Of a stretch of DNA of 64,000 nt, positions 32,815-44,000 are shown in pieces. The first letter of the stretch is position 1. Every line of letters starts with the position of its first letter. The stretch spans positions 8,620,501 to 8,684,500 of the forward strand of contig OX387200.1 in the NCBI GenBank assembly GCA_947561715.1. The letters are read 5' to 3'. The DNA is from Ascidia mentula (Eukaryota; Chordata; Ascidiacea; Phlebobranchia; Ascidiidae). Under the pieces are notes generated by a model, which saw only the letters and a program-made list of their open reading frames with translations, ran no database searches and had not been told where the DNA came from. The translations under genes were made by a program, and so were the position numbers.

Positions 32815-35075
32815 TAAAAAAATCCTATGAAGCGGAAAGTGGTTTGGCACTTGATTGAATGATACGTCACCGGCAATGCAAAAAAGCGCAAAAACAATGG
32901 TGTTTCAGGTCATTCTGATGGAATACGTGGGATCTCTACCGATTTTTATTACTTTCACGCTATTCCGCACTCCATCCTTGACAGATACTGAGATTTAAAT
33001 AAAATCCTATGAAGCGGAAAGTGGTTTGGCACTTGATTGAAAGTGACGTCACCGGCAATGCAAAAAGCGCAAAAACACTGGTGTTTTAGGTCATTCTGAT
33101 GGAATACGTGGGATCTCTACCGATTTTTATTACTTTCACGCTATTCTGCACTCCATTCTTGACAGATACTGAGATTTAAATAAAATCCTATGAAGCGGAA
33201 AGTGGTTTGGCACTTGATTGAAAGTGACGTCACCGGCAATGCAAAAAAGCGCAAAAACAATGGTGTTTCAGGTCATTCTGATGGAATACGTGGGATCTCT
33301 ACCGATTTTTATTACTTTCACGCTATTCCGCACTCCATCCTTGACAGATACTGAGATTTAAATAAAATCCTATGAAGCGGAAAGTGGTTTGGCACTTGAT
33401 TGAAAGTGACGTCACCGGCAATGCAAAAAGCGCAAAAACACACGTGTTTTAGGTCATTCTGATGGAATACGTGGGATCTCTACCGATTTTTATTACTTTC
33501 ACGCTATTCTGCACTCTATCTTTGACAGATACTGAGATTTTAAAAAAATCCTATGAAGCGGAAAGTGGTTTGGCACTTGATTGAAAGTGACGTCACCGGA
33601 AAGGCAAAAAAGCGCAAAAACACTGGTGTTTCAGGTCATTCTGATGGAATACGTAAGATCTCTACCGATTTTTATTACTTTCACGCTATTCTTCACTCTA
33701 TCCTTGACAGATACTGAGATTTAAATAAAATCCTATGAAGCGGAAAGTGGTTTGGCACTTGATTGAATGATACGTCACCGGCAATGCAAAAAAGCGCAAA
33801 AACAATGGTGTTTCAGGTCATTCTGATGGAATACGTGGGATCTCTACCTATTTTTATTACTTTCACGCTATTCCGCACTCCATCCTTGACAGATACTGAG
33901 ATTTAAATAAAATCCTATGAAGCGGAAAGTGGTTTGGCACTTGATTGAATGTGACGTCACCGGCAATGCAAAAAAGCGCAAAAACAATGGTGTTTCAGGT
34001 CATTCTGATGGAATACGTGGGATCTCTACCTATTTTTATTACTTTCACGCTATTCCGCACTCCATCCTTGACAGATACTGAGATTTTAAAAAAATCCTAT
34101 GAAGCGGAAAGTGGTTTGGCATTTGATTGAAAGTGACGTCACCGGCAATGCAAAAAAGCGAAAAAAAATCACCCGTGTTTCAGGTAATTCTGATGGAATA
34201 CGTGGGATCTCTACCGATTTTTATTACTTTCACGCTATTCTTCACTCTATTCTTGACAGATACTGAGATTTAAATAAAATCCTATGAAGCGGAAAGTGGT
34301 TTGGCACTTGATTGAAAGTGACGTCACCGGCAATGCAAAAAAGCGCAAAAACACTGGTGTTTCAGGTCATTCTGATGGAATACGTGGGATCTCTACCGAT
34401 TTTTATTACTTTCACGCTATTTCGCACTCCATCCTTGACAGATACGGAGATTTAAATAAAATCCAATGAAGCGGAAAGTGGTTTGGCATTTGATTGAAAG
34501 TGACGTCACCGGCAATGCAAAAAGCGCAAAAACACACGTGTTTGAGGTCATTCTGATGGAATACGTGGGATCTCTACCGATTTTTATTACTTTCACGCTA
34601 TTCTGCACTCCATCCTTGACAGATACTGAGATTTTAATAAAATCCTATGAAGCGGAAAGTGGTTTGGCACTTGATTGAAAGTGACGTCACCGGCAATGCA
34701 AAAAAGCGAAAAAAAATCACCCGTGTTTCAGGTAATTCTGATGGAATACGTGTGATCTCTACCGATTTTTATTACTTTCACGCTATTCTGCACTCTATCT
34801 TTGACAGATACTGAGATTTTAAAAAAATCCTATGGAGCGGAAAGTGGTTTGGCACTTGATTGAAAGTGACGTCACCGGTAAGGCAAAAAAGCGCAAAAAC
34901 ACTGGTGTTTCAGGTCATTCTGATGGAATACGTGGGATCTCTACCGATTTTTATTACTTTCACGCTATTCTGGACTCTATCCTTGACAGATACTGAGATT
35001 TAAATAAAATTTTATGAAGCGGAAAGTGGTTCGGCATTTGATTGAAAGTGACGTCACCGGCAATGCAAAAATGAG
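32815..35075 (+). repeat. Right subrepeat array of the foldback element (~12-13 units of ~183 bp)
   Basis: The reverse complement of the left array. The junction motif (gacgtcaccggcaatgc and variants) recurs near 32,866, 33,047, 33,229, 33,410, 33,589, 33,773, 33,952, 34,138, 34,320, 34,501, 34,682, 34,868 and 35,052. Neighbouring units alternate between recurring variants (for example 'cactggtgttt' and 'cacacgtgttt'), showing higher-order amplification. Short open frames run through the units but are by-products of the repeat. Confidence 0.9.
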
Positions 35076-35373
35076 CAAAAAGATCCGTATTTCAGGTTAT
35101 TTTGAATATAAACTTGGGACTTCTACAGAGGTATTGGTACGAAATGATTAAGAAGTGAAATATTTTGCAAAATAATGCTTACTGGTATGATATATACCAA
35201 CAATAAACTCTTTTGTACAAGTTAAACCTTCTTGTGCAATGCTGCTCATTGATGCGGAACGCATTTTGCGAAACAATAATTTTGGATTCTGCCAGAATGA
35301 CAGTAGTAGAGTACACTATGGTGAAACGGTCTAAAAAATCACCTGAGAGAATAAGTTTTTAAGTTAGCTAATA

Positions 35374-37206
35374 ATGGAATCGGTCAGTTGTGAAGTGGTC
35401 GCAACTTCTGAGAAAAGACCTCAAAATGACTCAAATGGTGATGCACCCTTGGTAAAAAAAGTCATTTGGATGTTTTTTTATGTATTGGCAAACAGAAGGT
35501 GTGCTTAATTAAATAAATTTTAGAATAAAAAGCAAAAGAATGATGGAAATATATCAAATGATGAACATCCAACAACCCTGGTACCCAAATTGTGCAGGTT
35601 AATGTATAGGCTTGGCTGGGCCACCGGAACAGGAGGTGGAATATCTGTTCGAGACGGAGAGTAAGACTTCCATAACCTGAATTGAATCAATCACTTGTAT
35701 TAATTTGCTTTTTATTTGTCAGAATTGCTTTTCAAAAGTTTTTTTTATATCCGGGGTCAACAAGTTAAATGCTATTCTTGCCATATATGTTGTTTCCATC
35801 CCCTGACCTTTTTATGTACAATTTAGTTAAATACCTCACCTAAAATTACATTGTGGGTCAAAGTCATCCCACATGCCATTTTTAGACCAATTGCGTGCCC
35901 AATTTTTTACCACTATCTCTGCTTTATATGGACTAAATACATCTAAATCATGAGACCGTGTTTATTGAACTTTCTCAAACTGTGGTTTAAGTATTCCATT
36001 TTGACACATGCTCTACTGAACGAGCTTTAGGAGCTTACACAGTTTTAAATGGATAAACATATTCAAGTTACACTTAGCAAAGTCACGCCACAGTATAAGC
36101 ATTCACCAATAAAAAAAAACAGTTTAAACTATTGTTTCATGTTATATATAACTGCTTTACTAGTGATATTTACATGGCGCCATCCGGTGTACAAAAAGAA
36201 ATGATCCTGCCTGAAGATGTGTTTCTATGCAATAAGGTTGGAGAAGTGGTACAAAGTCCTACAAGGAAGTTCAAACTTACAGAGTGTGCTCCTTTGTTTA
36301 TGAATGCTTTCACAATGAGAGGAGCAGGTATTTCATGATGTTTTTATGTGTAGGTAAATTTAAAAAAAAAACGTTTGTGAGGGGTTTTGTGTTTGGATGC
36401 AAACGGCATACAACAGAAAATGTTTCACTTGCTTTTTGAAAGTGCAAAAGTTATCCTTTTATTAGGTGCCGTTCTTCACAGTCACAGCAAGTTTGCCAGC
36501 CTCGTTTCTTTAATCTACAAAGGTAAAGAGTTTAGGATAACCTGCCAGGAAATGATGAAGGGAATCAAAAAAGGATCAAGCTCTACACCTTTTAAGTTTG
36601 TTGTTTTCCCAATTAAAGCTATTTGTTTTATGACTAAGTCAGATAAAATGCATGTTTTTTTGTGAAAGATTATGTACATGATTTTATCCATCAATCAAGT
36701 TGCATGTTAGGTATAATGACATGTTGGTGGTACCGATCGTTGAAAATGTCTGCCATGAGCGTGAATTAACAAGAAGAATGAGGAGGGCAATGGAGTTGTA
36801 TCCTGAATCGAATGCAGTCATTGTTCGTCGTCATGGTGTTTATATTTGGGGCAATACATGGCAATCAGCAAAAACCCAGTAAGTTAATTGACTTTTAGAT
36901 GTCTTCATTATTGTGATCGGATTATTTAAATCTGCTATAAACCATTTTTTTGGTAAATATTTCAGTATTGCATTAGCATTTGTCAGTTAAGCTTTGTTGG
37001 GTGTCATGTAAAAAATAAACTGTTGCATATTTCAACAATTTCAAATACTTTTTTTTTAACCGCTACAAAAAAAGTAAAATGTTTATTTTTGTTCTAGAGC
37101 TGAATGTTACCATTACCTGTTTGAACTTGCCATTGAAATGAAAAAGCTTGGTTTAAATCCGGAACAAAAAGTTGAAGATGAAGGTGGCATAACTGATGAA
37201 GACTGA
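35374..37206 (+). CDS. APIP: Methylthioribulose-1-phosphate dehydratase (APIP)
   Basis: Six exons: 35374-35451, 35524-35660, 36164-36327, 36466-36595, 36711-36878 and 37098-37206; 786 bp, 261 aa. It is a class II aldolase-fold zinc enzyme of the methionine salvage pathway, dehydrating 5-methylthioribulose 1-phosphate in the cytosol; the vertebrate protein also restrains apoptosis. Visible motifs are [25 protein letters not shown], the zinc pair LHSHS, the catalytic-Glu segment [11 protein letters not shown], and the third zinc ligand in [13 protein letters not shown]. All expected active-site residues are present. It starts 67 bp from the right end of the foldback element, and PIGL follows 421 bp downstream on the same strand. 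Confidence 0.95.
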
Positions 37207-37627
37207 CACTAGTTAAAATACAACACTTCGCAAGACACAAACCAACCGCATATTGCACGATAAATTTGATGTGGTTCAGCTGTTTATTTCAACTACTTGT
37301 CAAGCAAATATGCTGATATTGACGATCCACAAGGAAAGAATTGCTGCATAGCAAAACCTGTTGTGTAAATTGAAGAGACTATTGCTCATGTACTGGACTG
37401 GACACTGAAGCTGTTTTTGCTTGACATAATATAGGATAGATGTTACAACTTTCAAACTATTGATAATTAGTTTTATACAGGGACAAGTGTAACTTTTCTT
37501 GATTGTGTCACTTGTTGATCATGTTTTCGTTCCACTGCCTTTATGCAATCAATAATTATCTTTTCTTAAAATATTTAAAGATATTGTGGTGTTGCAGTAA
37601 GGTTTAGCTGAATGCATGTGTGATGTT

Positions 37628-39021
37628 ATGTTGGTAGTTTTGTTAATTTTAATTATTTCTTATCTTGCACTGATCAAAATCCACTCACTCCAAAAAACAA
37701 GTCAACTGAAGTTTGGACTTAAAAAGGTGAAGAAAAATGTAGAATACTTGAAAAAAACAATGTGATGTTGTGTTACATTTTGTAACACACTGTGAAAAGC
37801 ACAGTCTTTATGCATATTTACTTCAATTTCAGAATTACAGTGTGCTGTTGGTTGTAAGCCATCCAGATGATGAATGTATGTTTTTCTCTCCAACAATTCT
37901 ATATTTGACACAAAGGGGAATCAAGGTTTTTGTTCTTTGTCTATCTTCAGGTATTGTGTAAAGTGCAATCACAAGTGTATTTTACGACAACAACAACAAA
38001 ATTTTTTTTGTAAAAATAAGAGTTAATTATTTGGGAAGTTGTGATAGAAAAATAATAACATGATTTATTTTGTTTTTAAAAATCAAAACCAAAAATATCT
38101 TCTTTAGGTGATTATTACGGTGATGGCAAGAAGCGTGTGCGCGAATTATTAAACAGTTGTGATCAACTGGGTGTGCCACATGATCGTGTGTTTTGCTCAA
38201 ACACTTTCAAAGACAATCCCAAGCTTGTCTGGGAGAGTTCTGCAGTGGCAGAACACATTAGTGAACATCTGGTGAAAACTGAAGCAAGCACAGTTATCAG
38301 TTTTGATGATGGTGGTGTTAGCGGACACATAAACCATGTGTCTGCCTACAAAGGAGTAAGGTAGGTCATCCTTGGATTTTTTTACCTTTTTGTTGCAGAA
38401 CTAGCTCAGCTTTCAATGAACACATATTATTGCCAATTAAAACTTAAAATGATGATTATTTAGTAGATGCATGCCAAAAGTTAATACTGGTATTTTTTGC
38501 CAACAGACATCTGGTTAAAAGCGAATCGGGAAAGTTGAAAATTCATGCTTTTTGTCTTGAATCAGTGCTACTTCCAAGAAAATATATACAGGTTTGCACA
38601 AGTCTACTTGTCTACACATAATTTATCGATCAGCTACAAATGTTGTTTGTTTTACAAGGTTGTTGATATATTTACTTCCCTGCTGTGCAGTCGGTTGTAC
38701 GGTGACGTAACTTTGGTGGTTTCCTCCCCTGCTGATTACCATCAAGCTTACAAATCAATGTTGCAACACAAATCCCAGTTGGCCTGGTTTCGAAAACTCT
38801 TCGTTATATTTTCAAGGTATGTTTGCTAATTAATAGGGTAATGTGATTTGTGATGTATAGTGTTTCCATATAACATGTAGCATACAACTGGGATGTGTTG
38901 GCATGCCAACTGCCTGTTTTTCACATTCTAGTAATTTTAACAGACACCACAATAGGAAAAATGGAGCTGTTTTACTTGTCACAGGTACATGTTTATGAAC
39001 ACACTGAAAAAGATTACATGA
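37628..39021 (+). CDS. PIGL: N-acetylglucosaminyl-phosphatidylinositol de-N-acetylase (PIGL)
   Basis: Six exons: 37628-37726, 37833-37950, 38108-38360, 38507-38591, 38659-38816 and 38985-39021; 750 bp, 249 aa, matching the usual ~250. It catalyses the second step of GPI-anchor synthesis on the cytosolic face of the ER. The first exon encodes a membrane anchor (VVLLILIISYLALI). The catalytic zinc motif is SHPDDE, and the second metal histidine lies in GGVSGHINHVSAY. The C-terminus FSRYMFMNTLKKIT corresponds to the FSRYMRIN-type end of vertebrate PIGL, which supports the short last exon. Its TGA (39019-39021) overlaps the ATG of the next gene. Confidence 0.94.
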
Positions 39022-40271
39022 TGCAAAGTTTTCTTTGCCGTCGTAAACTGTGGAAACATCGCTGGTCCCTCATCGCGATTGTCCTCGCATGCATTCTGTT
39101 CTGGATTCGATCCTCTGGACTTCGCATCCAAGCTGCCATTGTCAGCAATGTTCAATTTGCAAAACGGTTCAAGTCTATCAGCCGCTTTGTACAATTTGAT
39201 TACCAATATGTGGACACAAAAGGACTCCACTTCATACACCATATCCCTGGCCATGCAACTAAAAACTTAACGGTCAACGAGGTTACGCTGTGCGTGTCTT
39301 TAGGCCTTGAACAACTGGATGTACTTTCGCGTTTGGCTGCAGTGTGGGGCTGTCCCTTGTCGGCTGCTGTTTATGCAGATGAGATCGAATATGGGACGAT
39401 CCTGAAAGTTTTTCTGGCTTGTCATGTGAACATCTTGAAGCACGTCACTTTGCACGTTGTGCGCCCTCTGGCGGATGCTGACCTCAAGCACGGGGCGCTT
39501 TCCGAGGTAGCGAAAAGACTGGCTGCTGCCCCTTACCACAGTGACGATATTTGCGCTCAGTTCAAAAACGCAGTGAAAATGCACAGGACAAGTCTGTATC
39601 CCGTGAACCTGTTACGTAATGTTGCTATTGACGACGCTGGCCGTCGATTTGTGCTGAATTCTGACGTCACGCTGTTGCCAAGTAAGGGGGCTTGCACCCA
39701 AATTAATCGATTCCTAGAGGCACGGTATAGTCGCTACAGCGTTTTAGATGGTCCGTCGAAAACGGCGTTTGTCCTGCCAACATATGAGCTGACAAAGCAA
39801 ATCGACTTCAATTCTGACTCTCTATCCAAATTACACTTATTGAACCTTGTTTATAAAGGCTATGCGCGCCCTTGTGTGAACGAAGTATGTCCCGAATGCC
39901 ACAAAAACACGGATTACAAGCGCTGGGAAGATCTTGAAGCGTCCGAGTCGCCGTATCCAGTACAGTGGTCTCATCCGTACGAACCCTACTTCGTGGCCAT
40001 GAAAATTGCTTTGCCGAGATTTGATGAACGATTTCTCCGCATTGGAAACGACAGACTTAGTCAAGCTTGTGAACTTCACGTTACGGGATGGACATTCCGT
40101 GTGTTGAGCGACACTTTTATGTTGGACGCTGACTTCCAGCCATCTTTGCAGGGAGACGCCCACCAGATGGCGCTAGACGCCGACGTGTACACCGAGTTTG
40201 TGCGCTACATGACTAAAAAATACCCGAAAACCAATCGCACTTGTAAAATCCCGCCTAAATTTACTATTTGA
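39018..40271 (+). CDS. B4GAT1-like GT49 glycosyltransferase
   Basis: A single open frame; starting at the ATG at 39018 gives 417 aa, close to vertebrate B4GAT1 (~415). The same frame is open further upstream (ATG at 38895) but that part lies in the PIGL intron. A type II membrane anchor (SLIAIVLACILFWI) follows a basic segment. GT49 motifs include LYPVNLLRNVA, NEVCPECHKNTDYKRW, SHPYEPYFVA, PRFDERFLRIGNDRLSQACE and LHVTGWTFRVL. The family adds the glucuronate that primes matriglycan on alpha-dystroglycan, in the Golgi. At the family DxD position the sequence reads SDVTLLPSKG, so the second Asp is Thr. The metal-binding His position near the C-terminus (LVH in vertebrates) reads MLD. It may be a modified or inactive enzyme. 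A poly(A) signal lies at 40416. Confidence 0.88.
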   Translation: MMQSFLCRRKLWKHRWSLIAIVLACILFWIRSSGLRIQAAIVSNVQFAKRFKSISRFVQFDYQYVDTKGLHFIHHIPGHATKNLTVNEVTLCVSLGLEQLDVLSRLAAVWGCPLSAAVYADEIEYGTILKVFLACHVNILKHVTLHVVRPLADADLKHGALSEVAKRLAAAPYHSDDICAQFKNAVKMHRTSLYPVNLLRNVAIDDAGRRFVLNSDVTLLPSKGACTQINRFLEARYSRYSVLDGPSKTAFVLPTYELTKQIDFNSDSLSKLHLLNLVYKGYARPCVNEVCPECHKNTDYKRWEDLEASESPYPVQWSHPYEPYFVAMKIALPRFDERFLRIGNDRLSQACELHVTGWTFRVLSDTFMLDADFQPSLQGDAHQMALDADVYTEFVRYMTKKYPKTNRTCKIPPKFTI

Positions 40272-40415
40272 AAACAGGAAGTTATTCCGACAAACGTTAT
40301 TGTCACAGATTTGTCGGGCATTTATCATGAATACCTCGCACATTTTACGAAAGATCTTCCTTACTGTGAAATCATGTCGATATTTTTCTGCTACTGTTTT
40401 TAAGTCAATTTCAAG

Positions 40416-40421
40416 AATAAA
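40416..40421 (+). terminator. Poly(A) signal of the B4GAT1-like gene
   Basis: AATAAA lies 145 bp after the stop codon. It is the first such signal downstream of the APIP-PIGL-B4GAT1 run that I noted in a plausible 3' UTR. Confidence 0.6.
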
Positions 40422-40696
40422 ACACGTGCGTGGCAACAATCACCTGGGTTTTAGTGCCGCTTGTCTGGTCAATTTCACTTGAATAAACACCGGTGGCGTC
40501 AAAACTTAAAATAGCAACTTATTTTTCCGGTTGATTGTAGTAACGAGCTATGATTAAAGTGACGACTGCTAGATTAGTCAGAAATCCAATATTTTCTCAC
40601 TAAATATCTGGGGTTCAACGGACAAAAAATGCCAAATCTAATGAGCCCTATCTCAATATATGTAGCACACTAGAACGTTTAGTCGAAAAATATACT

Positions 40697-40702
40697 TTTA
40701 TT
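40697..40702 (-). terminator. Poly(A) signal of PIBF1
   Basis: AATAAA on the minus strand, about 300 bp beyond the PIBF1 stop codon. Together with the signal at 40416 it marks a convergent pair of 3' ends about 280 bp apart. Confidence 0.5.
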
Positions 40703-41004
40703 TGATTAAAAACAAGCAACATGACACGACAAAATGAATGAAAACAATGGACGACTATGTACTTGGACCAAACATTAACCACATTGAAATTGCACATTAC
40801 AGCCTTAACATTAACTTGGAGCCTCTTCCATCAAACAGGTTTTGTTGTGTATAACTTGTAAAATCCGCAATTACCCATGTTAATTGAGCGAAATTGGGCG
40901 TGCGATAATACAAAAGGCAGATGCTATGTAAGCCCGTTCTACAAAATCAAAATGCCAGTGAACTACTCTTAATTTGTTGAGTCGCAGCAACCACTAGAAA
41001 TAAA

Positions 41005-44000
41005 TTATTTTGAGCTTTCCATAGCCTTTTTCAGCTTCCTGTAGCGCTCCGGATTTATACGCACTTTGTCTTGTTTCGTAAAAACAACTGGCTCCGGAAA
41101 ACGAGGATCACGCTCATGGGACGTCCTGTCACGTGTTGTCAGGTTGTCACGCGCCGGTGTTGATTTCCACTTGCTCTCTAGCGATGCTAAAAGATTCCGG
41201 TCATCTCGGTGGGGCCCGGATGCAACCGGCGTCATATTGGCCAGGGTCCGTTTCAGGACCGCCATCTCCTGTCGGTGATTGAGTAACCGCTCGAGGTCGC
41301 TAGACATAACGCGCTTGGTTTCGCGCAGCTGCGAAATATTGAATTGAGAATTGATCGAAATATTGGTCTGGTTTTGGTAATAAATAAAAACAGTTCAATG
41401 CAAACATAAGTAAACACCGCCCACTGGCAACAAAAGGCCCGTTGGGTCATTTAATATGCGCCCGCCAAACACTGGTATGAATTAGTGTTGCTTGCAAACG
41501 CTGTTTATACTGAAGTTTAATATAATTTCAGTGCCACGTTTTTTGCTTTTCGGTTTGAACTTTTTGTTGCATATAATATAAATTAGTTCATAAAACTGCA
41601 GTTTACTCGCATGGACTACTAGCTCCTCTGTGAAATTTTGATAATTTCTGACCCTTGAGTCAAAAAGTTTGCAAACCCCTGGTGGAAATACCGTGTTTTA
41701 TAGGTAGGTGCTCACTTATAACCACACTTTGGCCCAAGTAATACATAGTAATACTCTGCACTTCTTTTACAATATCCTCACATTTTCGTTATCCGTCTTC
41801 AGTTTGTTAACTTCCTCCTCCAAATCCACCAGCAACATCCTCTTCTTCTCCAGTTCCTCATCTCTCTTCCTCATGCTCTCGATCAGGTAGCTGTAAGGTT
41901 GGCGAGTCTCCTCCAGCATCCGTTCCGCATCACTCAACTTCTTCTGGAGTTGTGAGATGTCCTCCCCTCTTCCCTGTAGGTCGGACTGGAGGCTCGTGTT
42001 GATCTTCTCAAGCTGGAGGACTCTGATATACGTAACACGATTTAATTTCTGCCAACTAAGTTTTCATTTAATTTGAGATGTTTTTCTAGTTGAATTGTGT
42101 CTAGAGATGAGTGACGATATTACAACTCATACATTTTTAAATGAAAGTTTATATACTTTGAATCTCCTGTTGTCTTTATGGTCAACAAAGACTCACATTT
42201 TTAACACATATTTTTTTCCAAATACTAAAGTAATATGGAAGTCAATGTTAGTAATTTTAAACATAACACGACATGTCATCCACATTAAAGTGTCTTTTTA
42301 TTACCTTCTGGCAAGGTGTAGGCTCTGCTTCATCCGTTGTTTTGCTGTTGTCGGAATGTTAGCTCCGTATCCGTACGAAAAAAGAACTTTTTCCGCTTCG
42401 TTAACTTTGTCCTGACCTCCAGTAACCTCCACCTCGGCTGCTTGCATCACAATGTCGTCCATATCCTGCATGGAGCGCATAAAATAAAAATTCATATGAA
42501 TTTATAAAATGGCAGAGGTCGGCAACCCATCACTCCGGAGCCGCATATGCCTTTCAACCTCTGTAATGATATGGAATACAGAAACGCAAAAGGATTTCGT
42601 GTAATTAACTCAATCTTTGCATGTATCATTAAAGATGAATATGTCGTTTCGTCAGAAGGTGCCGGGTTTCTTTAGTAAAAGGTTATCACAAAGGCTGACC
42701 TTAATTATTGCAAATAGAAGTATATTTGAATAAGAATACTGATGATGCAGTATGGGCGAAAATATATATTCTGTACACCAGTATCTTGAAAGTTTGTGCA
42801 AAAATTTGGGTTAGTTTTAGTAATCACTTTTTGCAAGAATTTTAGTGTCACGATCCCAAGACAAATCAAAGTTGTCTGTGGGGTAACTATGCTATATATA
42901 TAAACATCTCTGTTTATTAAAAGGTTCACCTTCTCAATTTTTTCGTATGTGCCAAGACGGGACTTGAGGTCTCGAACCGTGACGCGCAATTCGGCGTCGG
43001 TGGCTGCCGTCTGTCGCTGGAGGTCGCCATAGTCAGCTGTGACCACCTCTAACTTACGACTCAACCTCTCTCCTTCCTCCTGAGCTTTGTCCAAGTTCTT
43101 GCAAGTCTCTTCATGAACCAACTGAATTAAAAGTACGTTGAGTTTCAGGTTTCGTCGTTCAAGTTCCGGATCCAGGTAATGCGATGTCAGTATACACAGT
43201 ATTTAGTTTTACATTTTTACTTTGCGTTTTAATAGTTTGGGAAGAAATATCCGAATGAATTTGGATATGGACGTGATTGTTTTTTAAACAGCTACAACGA
43301 GAAAATTATAATATTTTTACAAACTTACAAGTCAACATTCAACAAGGAACCGACTTGGAAACCAAATCAATCTCTATTGATGCTGGGTAAGGCGACCGAA
43401 CATTAATAATTTAAAGTTTGTATCGAAACGGGAAAACCGTGAAAGGAGGTCAGATGTCAGAGATATTAAATCAAAAAGGGGCTTGGTTAAAAAAAATCTA
43501 CAATTTTAAAACATTTTCCAACCTGCAGTCGGTCGAGTTCGAACGTTTTAATTCTGGCTTGATTCTGATATTCGGAAAGACGCGAGTCGATACTCGATTC
43601 CAACATCTTTAACTCGCTCGAGTACAAATCACATCGCTTCTCCGTTTCGTCCCGAAGTTTTGCCATCTGGATTGCGAAAAAAAAACATGAATAGTGAATC
43701 TGGTTCCCTTTACGTTTTATCGCCTGGAGGTTCAGCAGTTTCTTGTGACGTAACAAACACGTACTTGATCGCGGTCTTGGAGCGCCACGTCACGAGCCTC
43801 CCGCAAATTTCGGTTCTCTCTTTCGTAGGATTCTCGCGAATCAGAACGCAGTCGTTCCAGTTCCGAATCGGTTTGCATTCTGTTGGTAGTAAAGCACAAA
43901 TTTTTATATTTCGCAATTCGTAGAAGTGCAAAATGTTTAGCTGTCTCAATGAGCCTGGATCACGGCATTTCATTTTCAACATCTATTTCTCGCAATTACT

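Larger units (their letters stand above)
28375..35306. mobile_element. Foldback-type DNA element, ~6.9 kb, between MUL1 and APIP
   Basis: The two ends are long inverted repeats. The outermost ~220 bp on the left (from ctattgtcattctggcag, 28,375) match the reverse complement of the right end (to ctgccagaatgacagtag, 35,306). Inside each arm is an array of ~183-bp subrepeats in inverted orientation: about 5 units left and 12-13 right. A 4-bp direct repeat, taga, flanks the element at 28,371-28,374 and 35,307-35,310. This design (inverted arms made of tandem subrepeats, no evident transposase) is that of foldback transposons, which are non-autonomous DNA elements. The 3.3-kb centre holds a nested palindrome and no recognisable coding domain. 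Confidence 0.75.

Noticed and set aside
32870-34880. Several open frames of about 60-70 codons repeating the same peptide
   Set aside because: They are produced by the ~183-bp subrepeats of the foldback arms, occur once per unit, and lack any domain or conserved start.
28600-35075. CRISPR-like repeat-spacer array
   Set aside because: The units are ~183 bp, variable along their whole length, have no unique spacers, and form inverted arms of an element in an animal genome.
38895-39017. Earlier in-frame start for the B4GAT1-like protein
   Set aside because: This stretch is intron for PIGL and precedes the acceptor at 38,984. The ATG at 39,018 gives the usual family length and a standard type II anchor.
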